Positions 28,801 to 37,188 are shown, counted from the first letter of the stretch. The stretch: DNA of 64,000 nt from Pararhodobacter zhoushanensis (GCF_025949695.1 NZ_JAPDFL010000001.1:2111501-2175500), one strand, 5' to 3'. Made by a program: numbers and translations. The notes: generated from the sequence alone by a model not told the origin.

Positions 28801-28833
28801 GCGCGGGTTAAGAAAAGGTAAACGGGGGGCGGT

Positions 28834-30501
28834 ATGTCGTTGAAATCGCACGAGGCAGGCGCACGTCCCATCGGGGGACAGCGCGAGCGACTCTATCTGT
28901 ATGACACCACGCTGCGCGACGGGCAGCAGACGCAGGGCGTGCAGTTCTCCACGCCCGAGAAAGTCGCGATCGCCAAGGCGCTGGACGGTTTGGGCGTCGA
29001 TTATATCGAGGGCGGCTGGCCCGGCGCGAACCCGACCGACAGTGAGTTCTTCGAGGCGCGGCCGCAGACCAAGGCGGTTTTCACCGCCTTCGGGATGACC
29101 AAGCGGGTCGGGCGCTCGGCGGCGAATGACGAGGTGCTGGCCGGGGTGATGAACGCGGGCACGCCGGCGGTGTGTCTGGTGGGCAAGACGCATGATTTCC
29201 ATGTGACGACCGCGCTGGGCGTGGCGCTGGGTGAGAACATCGAGGCAATACGCGAGTCCGTGGCGCATATGGTGGCGCAGGGTCGCGAGGCTTTGTTCGA
29301 CGCCGAGCATTTCTTTGACGGCTACAAGGCCAACCCCGACTACGCGCTGGCCTGCGTGATGGCGGCCTATGAGGCCGGGGCGCGCTGGGTGGTGTTGTGC
29401 GACACCAATGGCGGGACGCTGGCCGGTGAGGTGAGCGGGATCGTCGCGGCGGTGATCGCGGCGGGGATACCGGGCGATCATCTGGGCATCCATTGCCATG
29501 ACGACACCGGCAGCGCCGTGGCGGCCTCGCTGGCCGCCGTCGATGCCGGGGTGCGCCAGATTCAGGGCACGCTGAACGGGCTGGGCGAGCGCTGCGGGAA
29601 TGCCAATCTGACCAGCCTGATCCCGACGTTGCTGCTCAAGGAGCCCTATGCCAGCCGCTATGAGACCGGGATCACCCGTGAGGCGATGGCCGGGCTGGTG
29701 AAGATCTCGCGCAGGCTGGACGATATCCTGAACCGGGTGCCGTTGCGCTCGGCGCCCTATGTGGGGGCCTCGGCCTTTGCGCATAAGGCCGGGTTGCATG
29801 CCAGTGCGATCCTGAAGGATCCGACCACCTATGAGCATATCGAGCCCGCGCTGGTCGGCAACGCGCGGGTGATCCCGATGTCGAACCAGGCCGGGCAGTC
29901 GAACCTGCGGGCGCGGCTGCAATCGGCGGGGATCGAGATCGACAAGGGCGACGACCGGCTGACGCGCATTCTGGACGCGGTCAAGGCGCGCGAGGATCAG
30001 GGCTATGCCTATGACAGCGCGCAGGCCAGTTTCGACCTGCTGGCGCGCGCAGAGCTGGGGCTGTTGCCGAGCTTCTTCGAGGTCAAACGCTACCGCGTCA
30101 CGGTCGAGCGGCGCAAGAACCGCTATGATCAGATGGTCAGCGTCTCGGAAGCCGTGGTTGTGGTGAAGATCGGCGATCACAAGGTGCTGTCGGTCAGCGA
30201 GAGTGTTGACGAGACCAGCACCGACCGCGGCCCGGTCAACGCGCTTTACAAGGCGCTGAGCAAGGATCTGGGGCCGTATCAGGCCACGATCGACGACATG
30301 AAGCTGGTCGACTTCAAGGTGCGCATCACGCAGGGCGGGATAGAGGCCGTGACGCGGGTGATCATCGACAGCGAGGACGGGCAGGGCCGGCGCTGGTCGA
30401 CGGTGGGGGTGAGTGCCAACATCGTCGATGCGTCGTTCAGCGCGCTGCTGGATGCGATTACGTGGAAGCTGGTCCGCGACGGGATCGAGCCGGCAATGTA
30501 A
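28834..30501 (+). CDS. cimA: Citramalate synthase
   Basis: A 555-residue CimA, condensing acetyl-CoA with pyruvate to (R)-citramalate, the first step of a threonine-independent isoleucine route. The N-terminal TIM barrel has LYDTTLRDGQQTQGV (metal and catalytic Arg/Asp), EGGWPGANPTD, LCDTNGGT and HCHDDTG (metal ligands). The C-terminal LeuA-type regulatory domain (GPVNALYKALSKDLG) allows feedback by isoleucine. Length separates it from 2-isopropylmalate synthase, with which it shares family. The ATG at 28834 has GGGGGGCGG upstream. Confidence 0.94.
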   Translation: MSLKSHEAGARPIGGQRERLYLYDTTLRDGQQTQGVQFSTPEKVAIAKALDGLGVDYIEGGWPGANPTDSEFFEARPQTKAVFTAFGMTKRVGRSAANDEVLAGVMNAGTPAVCLVGKTHDFHVTTALGVALGENIEAIRESVAHMVAQGREALFDAEHFFDGYKANPDYALACVMAAYEAGARWVVLCDTNGGTLAGEVSGIVAAVIAAGIPGDHLGIHCHDDTGSAVAASLAAVDAGVRQIQGTLNGLGERCGNANLTSLIPTLLLKEPYASRYETGITREAMAGLVKISRRLDDILNRVPLRSAPYVGASAFAHKAGLHASAILKDPTTYEHIEPALVGNARVIPMSNQAGQSNLRARLQSAGIEIDKGDDRLTRILDAVKAREDQGYAYDSAQASFDLLARAELGLLPSFFEVKRYRVTVERRKNRYDQMVSVSEAVVVVKIGDHKVLSVSESVDETSTDRGPVNALYKALSKDLGPYQATIDDMKLVDFKVRITQGGIEAVTRVIIDSEDGQGRRWSTVGVSANIVDASFSALLDAITWKLVRDGIEPAM

Positions 30502-30529
30502 CCTTGACGGGACATCTTGCTGCCGCTAT

Positions 30530-30545
30530 GTAACCCTTGGGTTAC
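30530..30545. promoter_or_regulatory. Perfect 16-bp palindrome, likely operator of the XRE regulator
   Basis: GTAACCC-TT-GGGTTAC stands 17 bp upstream of the start codon of the membrane-protein gene. A half-site copy (ATGTAACC) occurs 32 bp earlier at 30496-30503. The operon encodes an XRE-type DNA-binding protein, the natural candidate to bind it and control its own operon. Confidence 0.65.
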
Positions 30546-30562
30546 TTGATGGAGGTGGCACG

Positions 30563-30964
30563 ATGCGGCCCGAAACGATTGCGGCGATACGGACGACGGC
30601 GCTGGGTCTGACCGGCTTAGGCTGTCTGGCCTATGGTCTGGCTGCGCTGGTGCTTGGGCGGCCCGATCCCGTGGCGTGGTACTGGCCTTCGGTGCTGGGG
30701 CTGTTGGCAGCGGCGGTGATCTCTGTGGCGTTCATGGCGGCGGGCCGCGCCGCCGCCACGGCTTCGAAGGACGAGCTGTACCGGTTGGTCTGGCGACGCG
30801 CGTCGGCGCAGGCCTATTGGGCTTCACTGGCGATCTTTGCGCTGTTTGCGGTGCTGGGCGCAACGGGACAGGTGGTCTGGCCTGCCGCGGTTGCGGCGAT
30901 GGGGTGCCTGATGGGGGCCTCGTTCCTGTGCCTTTTCGTGCTGCATGATCTGAGGATGCGATGA
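30563..30964 (+). CDS. Small four-helix membrane protein of an XRE operon
   Basis: A 133-residue protein with four predicted membrane helices (near residues 12-32, 42-62, 85-103 and 107-128) and no named domain. GGAGG at 30551-30555 precedes ATG 30563. It resembles the DUF2178-like small membrane proteins found next to one-domain XRE regulators, where the membrane protein is thought to sense something and the regulator to respond; that parallel is inference. It overlaps the XRE gene by 4 bp. Confidence 0.7.
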   Translation: MRPETIAAIRTTALGLTGLGCLAYGLAALVLGRPDPVAWYWPSVLGLLAAAVISVAFMAAGRAAATASKDELYRLVWRRASAQAYWASLAIFALFAVLGATGQVVWPAAVAAMGCLMGASFLCLFVLHDLRMR

Positions 30965-31164
30965 GCCTGATCGTCCATCTGGCCGACTACCGCCGCCGCG
31001 CGGGCCTGACACAGGCGCAGCTGGCGCAGGAGGCGGGGGTCAGCCGCAAGACCATCAACACCATCGAGAACCGGGTGTTTGTGCCCTCGACCACGCTGGC
31101 ATTGACCTTGGCGAAGGTGCTGGCGGTCAGCGTACACGACTTGTTCGCATTGGAGGAAGAATGA
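30961..31164 (+). CDS. XRE-family helix-turn-helix regulator (minimal)
   Basis: A 67-residue protein that is almost only an XRE/Cro helix-turn-helix: RRRAGLTQAQLAQEAGVSRKTINTIE near residues 11-36 and STTLALTLAKVLAVSVHDLF near the end. It is the size of a stand-alone regulator. It sits between a membrane protein and an alpha/beta hydrolase with 4-bp overlaps on both sides, so the three are coupled. The palindrome at 30530-30545 is its likely operator. Confidence 0.9.
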   Translation: MSLIVHLADYRRRAGLTQAQLAQEAGVSRKTINTIENRVFVPSTTLALTLAKVLAVSVHDLFALEEE

Positions 31165-32144
31165 GCGTGCTCGGAAAAATTGCCGTCTCTGTTGCGCTTG
31201 GTGTCACGATTACGGGCGCGCTCGCGCTGGGCCTGATCGCGAGCGACCGCCCGGTGCCGGATCTGCACGCCGAGACCGGCGGGCTGGATTTCAGCGTCTT
31301 GCAGCAGGCGGCGTTGCCTGACCTGCGCCAGTACGTGGCGCGCGACGGCGCGTCGCTGGGGTTCCGGCGCTGGGACGCCGGACAAGAGGGCGCGCCGCTG
31401 ATCGTCGCCGTGCACGGCTCGGGCTGGCATGGCGCACAGTTTGCCGGGCTGGGGGCGGCGCTGTCTGCCCAAGGGTTCGACGTGATTGCACCGGATCTGC
31501 GCGGGCACGGACCGGCACCGCAGCGACGGGGTGACATCGATTATATCGGGCAGTTCGAGGATGATCTGGCCGATCTGATCGCACGTGAGGCCGCATCGGG
31601 GCAGGAGGTGGTCCTGCTTGGCCATTCCTCGGGCGGGGGGCTGGTGATCCGCTTTGCCGGGGGCGGGCATCGCGCGCTGATCGACCGGGCGGTGCTTCTG
31701 GCCCCCTTCGTGCAATACGACGCGCCCACCGCGCGGCCCGAGTCGGGCGGGTGGGCGCGCGTGATGACGCGGCGGATCATCGGGCTGACGATGCTCAACG
31801 CCGTGCGTATCCGGGCGCTGAACGCGCTGCCGGTGATCCAGTTTCGCTTTCCTTCCAGCGTGTTGGACGGCCCGCAAGGGCAGACGGCCACGCGGGCGTA
31901 TTCCTACCGGTTGAACGCCAGCTTCGCACCGCGTCGCAACTGGCAGGCGGATGTCGCGGCACTGCCGCCCTTTCTGCTGATCGCAGGCGCGCAGGATGAG
32001 GCCTTCCGCGCCGAGGCTTACGAACCCACCTTCCGTGCGATCACCGAGCGGGGCCGCTATACGCTGACCGGTGCCAGTCACCTGTCGGTGGTGGACGATC
32101 CCGAGACCGCACAGCGGATCGTGGATTTCCTGCGCGGCAGCTGA
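31161..32144 (+). CDS. Alpha/beta hydrolase
   Basis: A 327-residue alpha/beta hydrolase with an N-terminal signal anchor (residues 5-27). The oxyanion-hole motif is VHGSGWHG; the nucleophile elbow is GHSSGG (Ser near residue 156); the acid is in LLIAGAQDEAF and the catalytic His in GASHLSVV. It looks like a lipase/lysophospholipase-type enzyme attached to the periplasmic or cytoplasmic face of the membrane. As the third gene of the XRE operon it may modify lipids in response to the membrane sensor; no substrate is known. Confidence 0.87.
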   Translation: MSVLGKIAVSVALGVTITGALALGLIASDRPVPDLHAETGGLDFSVLQQAALPDLRQYVARDGASLGFRRWDAGQEGAPLIVAVHGSGWHGAQFAGLGAALSAQGFDVIAPDLRGHGPAPQRRGDIDYIGQFEDDLADLIAREAASGQEVVLLGHSSGGGLVIRFAGGGHRALIDRAVLLAPFVQYDAPTARPESGGWARVMTRRIIGLTMLNAVRIRALNALPVIQFRFPSSVLDGPQGQTATRAYSYRLNASFAPRRNWQADVAALPPFLLIAGAQDEAFRAEAYEPTFRAITERGRYTLTGASHLSVVDDPETAQRIVDFLRGS

Positions 32145-32163
32145 CGCGCGGGGCTGGCGCAAG

Positions 32164-32189
32164 GCCCGCCGCCGCGCTATGCGGCGGGC
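32164..32189 (+). promoter_or_regulatory. Stable hairpin directly before a start codon
   Basis: GCCCGCCGC (32164-32172) and GCGGCGGGC (32181-32189) form a perfect 9-bp stem with 8-base loop that ends one base before ATG 32190. It could end the hydrolase transcript or hinder translation of the next gene. Confidence 0.45.
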
Positions 32190-32945
32190 ATGACACCTGA
32201 TGCGATCAATGCCTGCGCTGCTCTGGTTGACCGGGGCGATCCGGACCGCTTTCTGGCCGCGATGGCGGCGCCTGTGGCCCAGCGTGGCCCGCTGTTCGTG
32301 CTTTACGCCTTCAATCTGGAACTGGCCCGCGCCCCGTGGGTCACGCGCGAAGCGATCATTGCGCAGATGCGGCTGCAGTTCTGGCGCGACGTGGTGGCGC
32401 TTGAGGAGCCCAAGGCGCATGAGGTGGCGGACCCGCTGCAGGTGCTGATCCGCGACGGGCTGCCGGTTGGGCCGCTCAACGCCATGATCGACGCGCGCGA
32501 GGCCGAGATCGGCACCTCGGCCCCGTTCGAGGATGAGGCGGCGCTGTGGCGCTATCTTGAGGGCACAGCGGGCGCGCTGATGGAGGCCTCGGTTCAGGCG
32601 CTGGGCGGGCCGCAGAGCGATGCCGCGCGCCGTCTGGGGACGGCGCAGGGGTTGGCCAACTATCTGCTGGCAATCCCCGCGCTGGAGGCGGCAGGCCGCC
32701 ACCCTCTGCCCGACGGTCGCCCCGAGAGCCTTGTCTCCCTTGCCCGGCAGGCGCGGACACGGTTGAAGGCCGCGCGCCCTGCGCTGCGCCCGTTGCCGCG
32801 CGCGGCGCTGTTGGCCGCATGGCGCGCGGATGCCTTGCTGGCGCAGGTCGAAAAGGCCCCGCAGAGGGTTGCGCAAGGGTTGCTGGGGCAGTCCGAATTC
32901 GTCCGGCGGGGCAGCTTGCTGGTACGGAAAGTGTCCGGCTTCTGA
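32190..32945 (+). CDS. Squalene/phytoene synthase-fold protein, NDUFAF6-like
   Basis: A 251-residue protein with the all-helical squalene/phytoene synthase fold (FVLYAFNLELARAP, MRLQFWRDVV, YLEGTAGALMEASVQAL). The two Asp-rich DxxxD motifs required for prenyl diphosphate chemistry are not present: the first is replaced by FNLELA, the second by a YLLAIPALEAAGR-like region. This is the pattern of NDUFAF6, the mitochondrial complex I assembly factor, which has alphaproteobacterial relatives. It is therefore unlikely to make carotenoids. The role in complex I assembly is inferred from the family. Confidence 0.78.
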   Translation: MTPDAINACAALVDRGDPDRFLAAMAAPVAQRGPLFVLYAFNLELARAPWVTREAIIAQMRLQFWRDVVALEEPKAHEVADPLQVLIRDGLPVGPLNAMIDAREAEIGTSAPFEDEAALWRYLEGTAGALMEASVQALGGPQSDAARRLGTAQGLANYLLAIPALEAAGRHPLPDGRPESLVSLARQARTRLKAARPALRPLPRAALLAAWRADALLAQVEKAPQRVAQGLLGQSEFVRRGSLLVRKVSGF

Positions 32946-33084
32946 GCCAAGACTCCATTGAACGGTTGACGCGTCTTGGCCCTGAGTTTACCTCAGAATT
33001 AGTTCTGTCCATTGGGTTATCTTTTTTTGGCCAGTGTCTCAGTTGCGTGGCTGACCTGTCTACGGCAATTTTGAGGAGACAAAG

Positions 33085-33540
33085 ATGATCGGTCATGGCG
33101 TGCCGGGACTCGATATTCGGCAAGACCATGAGTTTGTCGCAACAGCTGCCGCGGTTTTCGCGGCGCTGACGATTGGGCTGGACGCATGGTGGCCAGTCAG
33201 CCTGCGGCTGACCGGACAGGGCGGGCATATGCATCTTGAGCCCGAGCTCGGTGCAAAGCTGACGGAACTGGGGCCCGGTGGGTCGGGTGTGATCTGGGGC
33301 GTGGTCGATGCCATTGACCCGGACCGCAGGATTTACATTCAGGGCTGGTTCGGCGTGCGCGGTGTTGTTGCCGGGCGCGTGCATTTCGATCTTGAACCCA
33401 GCCCCAGCGGTTGCCGCCTGAAACTGGTGCATCAGGCCATTGGCCCGGTGCCCGAAGATCAGAACACCCGCTATCGCCAGATGTGGCGCGAAATTCTGGA
33501 TGGTGCGCTGCGGCGCTATCTGACGGGAACCGCGGTCTGA
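33085..33540 (+). CDS. SRPBCC/AHSA1-like protein
   Basis: A 151-residue protein that fits the START-like SRPBCC fold: an early helix (HEFVATAAAVFAALT, WWPVSLRL), beta strands in the middle and a long C-terminal helix (QNTRYRQMWREILDGALRRYL). Such proteins bind hydrophobic ligands or help chaperones. ATG 33085 follows GAGGAG at 33073-33078. The upstream 139 bp is AT-rich and holds an inverted repeat (GCCAAGAC 32946-32953 with GTCTTGGC 32973-32980). The kinase gene follows after 2 bp. Confidence 0.75.
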   Translation: MIGHGVPGLDIRQDHEFVATAAAVFAALTIGLDAWWPVSLRLTGQGGHMHLEPELGAKLTELGPGGSGVIWGVVDAIDPDRRIYIQGWFGVRGVVAGRVHFDLEPSPSGCRLKLVHQAIGPVPEDQNTRYRQMWREILDGALRRYLTGTAV

Positions 33541-33542
33541 GC

Positions 33543-34151
33543 ATGGCTGTGACTGCGCCTGATGCGCTTGCCGCCCTGATCGACGCGCGGCAGGCGGCGT
33601 CGGGCGGGCGGCTGATCGTCGCGCTGGCCGGGGCGCCAGCCAGCGGGAAATCGACGCTGGTCGACGATCTTGCACGGATGCTGGGCGCGCGGGCCGCCGT
33701 GGTGCCCATGGATGGCTATCACCTTGATAACGCTGTGCTCGAGTCGCGCGGGCATCGGGACCGCAAAGGCGCGCCCTGGACCTTTGACGTCGGGGGACTG
33801 GCGCGCGATCTGGCGCGGGTCCGGGCCGATGAGGCCTCGGTTCTGGTGCCGGTGTTCGACCGTGCGCTGGATCTCTCGCGAGGTTCGGCCCGCGAGATCA
33901 CCCCGGATGTGCGCATCGTGCTGGTCGAAGGCAATTACCTGTTGCTCGATGATCCCCCCTGGGCGGCGCTGGCCGGTTTCTGGGATCTGACGGTGATGCT
34001 TGACGTGCCGCTGTCCGTGCTGGAAACCCGGCTCATCCAGCGCTGGGAAGGGCGTTCTGGCGCGGCGGACTGGATCCGGCTGAACGACTTGCCCAACGCG
34101 CGTATCGTGGTCGAACGGTCACAGCCGGCGGATGTGGTGATCGGCGGCTAA
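33543..34151 (+). CDS. P-loop nucleoside/sugar kinase-like protein (FrcK/YggC type)
   Basis: A 202-residue P-loop kinase related to uridine kinase and pantothenate kinase: Walker A is GAPASGKST near residue 31, VVPMDGYHLDN follows as in this group, and VEGNYLLLDDPPW is the YggC/FrcK motif. Proteins of this type include FrcK from a fructose transport locus; the true substrate is unknown. It forms an operon with the SRPBCC gene (2-bp gap). A sugar kinase and ROK regulator lie 2-3 kb away but in separate operons. Confidence 0.82.
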   Translation: MAVTAPDALAALIDARQAASGGRLIVALAGAPASGKSTLVDDLARMLGARAAVVPMDGYHLDNAVLESRGHRDRKGAPWTFDVGGLARDLARVRADEASVLVPVFDRALDLSRGSAREITPDVRIVLVEGNYLLLDDPPWAALAGFWDLTVMLDVPLSVLETRLIQRWEGRSGAADWIRLNDLPNARIVVERSQPADVVIGG

Positions 34152-34485
34152 GCGGCGTTTGCAGGCTGCAGGTCACGGCGTTCTCCGGCCGCGCGGGATT
34201 CCGTGACGGTTCCGCACGGTAGGGTGCGGTTTGTGGTGGCAAGCCCCGCTTTATTCATGTTAGCGCCGCTTGGGTAAGGGTTCGGTTTGGCGCATTTTTC
34301 AGCATCTGCTGCAGGGTCCACCGGGGTTCGGCTTTGGATCTGTCGTGCGCGCTTTTAAGCTGTGACCGCCTCGGGATCTGTCTTTCCCGGGCCTTGTGTG
34401 AACGCGTAAACCCTTGAAACAGGGTGGTGGCCTTCCGTCTTACAGAACGGTTTCACAAATCGATGCTGGGAGCAGCGCTATTCAC
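34152..34485. other. 334-bp intergenic region, nothing recognised
   Basis: It lies between the kinase and the BLUF gene. I see no gene, hairpin terminator or clear regulator site. It must include the promoter of the BLUF gene. Confidence 0.6.
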
Positions 34486-34914
34486 GTGCACCATTTAGCC
34501 TATGTCAGCCGATCGCTGACACCGTTGGACCCGTTGATGCTGGATGATATTCTTGACGTCTCGGTGCGTAATAACCAGCGCGACGGGATTACCGGCGTTC
34601 TCATGTACCACGATCAATTGTTTTTTCAGGTTCTGGAGGGCGGCAAGCAGGTTGTCGAGCACTGCTACGAGCGCATCAAGACTGACCTGCGCCACAGCGG
34701 TGTCTCGCTGATCTGGAGCCATATGGTCGAAGCGCGTGCCTTTGCGGAATGGGCAATGGGCTATGCGGGACCGGAAGAGATCGGCGCGTATTCGGATGAC
34801 AGTTTTCATTCCCTTGCCGACATCTTGCTCAGCAAAGACACCGTGCCTGCCAGCGAATGCGTCGCACTCAGTCTTGCCCGGCTGATGTACAAAGACTTCA
34901 AAGACTGCGGCTAA
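34486..34914 (+). CDS. BLUF-domain blue-light photoreceptor
   Basis: A short BLUF protein of 142 residues. The flavin-binding marks are all here: Tyr in HHLAYVS (residue 6), Asn in NNQRDGITGVLMY, Gln in LFFQVLEG and Trp in FAEWAMGYAG. These residues make the Tyr-Gln-flavin switch that responds to blue light. The C-terminal 40-residue helical cap has no output domain, so it probably signals by binding a partner, as in short PixD/AppA-like proteins. GTG 34486 starts at the family position; a TTG at 34414 is possible but would add 24 unconserved residues. It converges with the ROK gene. Confidence 0.88.
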   Translation: MHHLAYVSRSLTPLDPLMLDDILDVSVRNNQRDGITGVLMYHDQLFFQVLEGGKQVVEHCYERIKTDLRHSGVSLIWSHMVEARAFAEWAMGYAGPEEIGAYSDDSFHSLADILLSKDTVPASECVALSLARLMYKDFKDCG

Positions 34915-34927
34915 GACCGCAACGGCT

Positions 34928-36079
34928 TCAGGTCTCGCTGAGAAACCGTGCTGCCAGCGGCAGGGCGGCGGCTCCCAGCGCGCGGGCATCAGGGCCAAGC
35001 GTGCCTTCGATCAGGCGCGGGGCGGTGATCCCGGGCGCTGGCAGGGCTTTGAGCGCTGCCCCGGTCGCGGCCAGCAGGCGGGTTCGCAGGGGCGCGGGCA
35101 TCCAGCCGTCGATCACCATCGCGTCGATATCCAGCAGGGCTGTGGCCGTCAGTGCCACCTGCGCCAGCCCCTGCGCAGCCTCGGCCAGCCAGTCAGCGAC
35201 CAGCGCCTCGGGCACGTCCCAAGCGTCGGGCGATGCCCACAGCAGATCTGGCGACAGGCCGTGATCCTGCAGTCGCTTCTCAAGTCCGACGGTCGAGGCG
35301 AGGTCGATCAGTTGGCGCGGCTGCCCCGCACGGTCGAGGACACTGAGCGATCCCAGCGCCCCGGCGTTGCCCTGCGGCCCGCTGCGCAACCGCCCGTCCA
35401 GTGCCAGCCCGCCACCGGCAAAAAAGCCGACATAGGCATAGGCGATGTCGGCGGGCAGGGCGGTCCTGCCGAAGACCAGCTCGGCCTCGCAAGCGGCGCT
35501 GGCGTCGTTTTCCAGAAACACCGGATAGGGCAGTAGGGCGGAAAATTCGTGGCGCAGATCGGCGGTGCGCCATGCCTCCATCGCCTGTTCCGAGCCGCCC
35601 GGCCAGTCCCACAGCCGGAACGGACAGGCGATGCCCAGCCCGGCAAGGCGCGGTTGCAGCGCGGCGGGAAGCTGGGCCATCAGTTCGTCGACGGCAAGTT
35701 GACCAAAGCGCAGCGCGGCGTCGGGTGTCGGCCAGTCGTGGCGGCGCAGGCGACGACCCCTTATCTGGCCGGTGAAATCGACCAGCAGCATTTCATTCGA
35801 GCGACGGCCGATCTTGAGCCCCAGAAAGAACGCCCCGTCCGGGTTCAGCGCCATCGGCACCGAGGGCTGGCCCACCCGCCCGCGTTGCGGCTCGCCTCGG
35901 GTCAGCAGCGCCTCGGCTTCCAGATCGCGCAGGATGACCGACGCGGTCTGTGCCGACAGCCCGCTGAGCCGCGCCAGCGCGGCGCCGGGTTGCGGGCCGT
36001 GGCGGCGCAGCAGGGTCAGCAGCAAACGCCCATTGGACTGGCGCATGCTGACGGCATTGGTCGCGTGAGAGGTGTTCAT
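34928..36079 (-). CDS. ROK family transcriptional regulator
   Basis: A 383-residue ROK repressor. An N-terminal winged helix (NGRLLLTLLRRHGPQPGAALARLSGLSAQTASVILRDLE, about residues 16-54) is joined to a ROK sugar-kinase-like domain (ENDASAACEAELVFG; FFAGGGLALDG), which in XylR/NagC/Mlc types binds a sugar. The zinc-cluster Cys motif of kinases is not evident, as is usual for pure regulators. It is divergent from a PfkB sugar kinase, and a symmetric operator lies between. It probably represses sugar use. The start at 36079 is chosen because the extra open frame lacks the helix. Confidence 0.85.
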   Translation of the reverse strand: MNTSHATNAVSMRQSNGRLLLTLLRRHGPQPGAALARLSGLSAQTASVILRDLEAEALLTRGEPQRGRVGQPSVPMALNPDGAFFLGLKIGRRSNEMLLVDFTGQIRGRRLRRHDWPTPDAALRFGQLAVDELMAQLPAALQPRLAGLGIACPFRLWDWPGGSEQAMEAWRTADLRHEFSALLPYPVFLENDASAACEAELVFGRTALPADIAYAYVGFFAGGGLALDGRLRSGPQGNAGALGSLSVLDRAGQPRQLIDLASTVGLEKRLQDHGLSPDLLWASPDAWDVPEALVADWLAEAAQGLAQVALTATALLDIDAMVIDGWMPAPLRTRLLAATGAALKALPAPGITAPRLIEGTLGPDARALGAAALPLAARFLSET

Positions 36080-36120
36080 CGGCGGGTCTCCTGTCGCTGA
36101 GCATGCGAAGGGGGCGGGGG

Positions 36121-36159
36121 CTGTCAATAGATAAGTCAGAGTGATTTATTTATTGACAG
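36121..36159. promoter_or_regulatory. 39-bp symmetric operator between ROK regulator and sugar kinase
   Basis: Centred on 36140: outer arms CTGTCAATA (36121-36129) and TATTGACAG (36151-36159) are perfect complements, and inner arms ATAAGTCA and TGATTTAT (36131-36138, 36142-36149) pair with one mismatch. TTGACA (-35-like) is present within each outer arm, pointing outward. It is the obvious site for the ROK regulator and covers both divergent promoters. Confidence 0.75.
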
Positions 36160-36209
36160 ACTCACCCGTTTCCCGCGAAGACAAAGCATCAAACCGGGGA
36201 GGGGACCAG

Positions 36210-37115
36210 ATGATCCTGTGTTGCGGCGAGGCGCTGATTGACATGTTGCCCGTGGACGGCGGCGCTTTTGCGCCCCATGCGGGCGGGGCCGTGTTCAACA
36301 CTGCAATCGCGCTGGGGCGGCTGGGCGCGCCGACCGGGTTCTTTTCCGGGCTCAGCGCGGATTTCATGGGCGATATCCTGCGTGCAAAGCTGGCCGAGGC
36401 GCGGGTGGATACCAGCCTGAGCGTCACGGCGGACCGGCCCTGTACGCTGGCCTTCGTGCAACTGGTCGACGGGCAGGCGCGCTATGCGTTCTATGACGAA
36501 GGGACGGCAGGGCGGCTGTTGAGCGTTGCCGACCTGCCGAACGTGACCGCACAGGCGCTGTTCTTTGGCGGCATCTCGCTGGTGGTCGAGCCTTGTGGCG
36601 CGACCTATGAAGCGCTGATGCAGCGCGAGGCGGGCAAGCGCGTGCTGATGATCGACCCCAACATCCGCCCTGGCTTCGTGCGCGACGAGGCGGGCTATCG
36701 GGCGCGGCTGGGCCGGATGCTGGCGATCGCGGATATCGTCAAGCTATCGCTTGAGGATCTGGACTGGCTGGCCCCGGACGGGCGCGAGGCCTTTGTGCAG
36801 GGGTTGCTGGACGGCGGCACGGCGCTGGTGCTGCTGACCGATGGCAGCGTCGGCGCGACGGCGATCACACAGACGCGCCGGGTGTTCGAGCCTGCGCGCA
36901 AAGTGAGCGTGGTGGACACCGTCGGCGCGGGGGATACGTTCAACGCCGGCGTGCTCGACAGCCTTCAAAAAGCCACGGCCCTGAGTCGCGCGCGACTCAG
37001 GGAACTGGACGAGACGACGATTCGTGACGCTTTGCGGCGTGGGGCATCGGCGGCGGCGGTGACCGTCAGCCGGGCCGGGGCAAACCCGCCCTGGCCCTCG
37101 GAACTGATGGATTAA
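36210..37115 (+). CDS. PfkB-family sugar kinase, fructokinase-like
   Basis: A 301-residue ribokinase-family enzyme: CCGEALIDMLP and GGAVFNTAIALGRLG at the N terminus (sugar-binding), and the ATP/catalytic motif VDTVGAGDTFNAGVL with its catalytic Asp at about residue 247. Motif content is that of fructokinases. ATG 36210 follows GGGGAGGGG; open frame to 36141 runs through the operator. Controlled by the adjacent ROK protein by context. A CtrA-like TTAA-N7-TTAA overlaps its stop codon. Confidence 0.88.
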   Translation: MILCCGEALIDMLPVDGGAFAPHAGGAVFNTAIALGRLGAPTGFFSGLSADFMGDILRAKLAEARVDTSLSVTADRPCTLAFVQLVDGQARYAFYDEGTAGRLLSVADLPNVTAQALFFGGISLVVEPCGATYEALMQREAGKRVLMIDPNIRPGFVRDEAGYRARLGRMLAIADIVKLSLEDLDWLAPDGREAFVQGLLDGGTALVLLTDGSVGATAITQTRRVFEPARKVSVVDTVGAGDTFNAGVLDSLQKATALSRARLRELDETTIRDALRRGASAAAVTVSRAGANPPWPSELMD

Positions 37116-37188
37116 CAATATGTTAACCGCAACGGCGCGCGCGGCAGTTGCGCTTGGGTGCGGGATCGCTTTGGGGTCTGTTACGGAA

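Noticed and set aside
28792..28809. Short ORF MKRAG upstream of cimA as an isoleucine leader
   Set aside because: It has no Ile codons and is part of the intergenic repeat tail.
28534..30180. 548-residue reverse-strand ORF opposite cimA
   Set aside because: Shadow of cimA produced by high GC; Arg/His/Gln-rich composition without any motif.
30987..32876. 629-residue reverse-strand ORF across the XRE-hydrolase-NDUFAF6 region
   Set aside because: Spans three well supported forward genes and carries no domain.
32190..32945. Carotenoid/squalene synthase assignment
   Set aside because: The Asp-rich catalytic motifs are absent and no carotenoid genes are nearby.
37112..37126. TTAA-N7-TTAA CtrA-like motif overlapping the sugar kinase stop
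   Set aside because: It matches the motif but lies over a stop codon and is probably part of the 3' region; no CtrA-linked gene follows.
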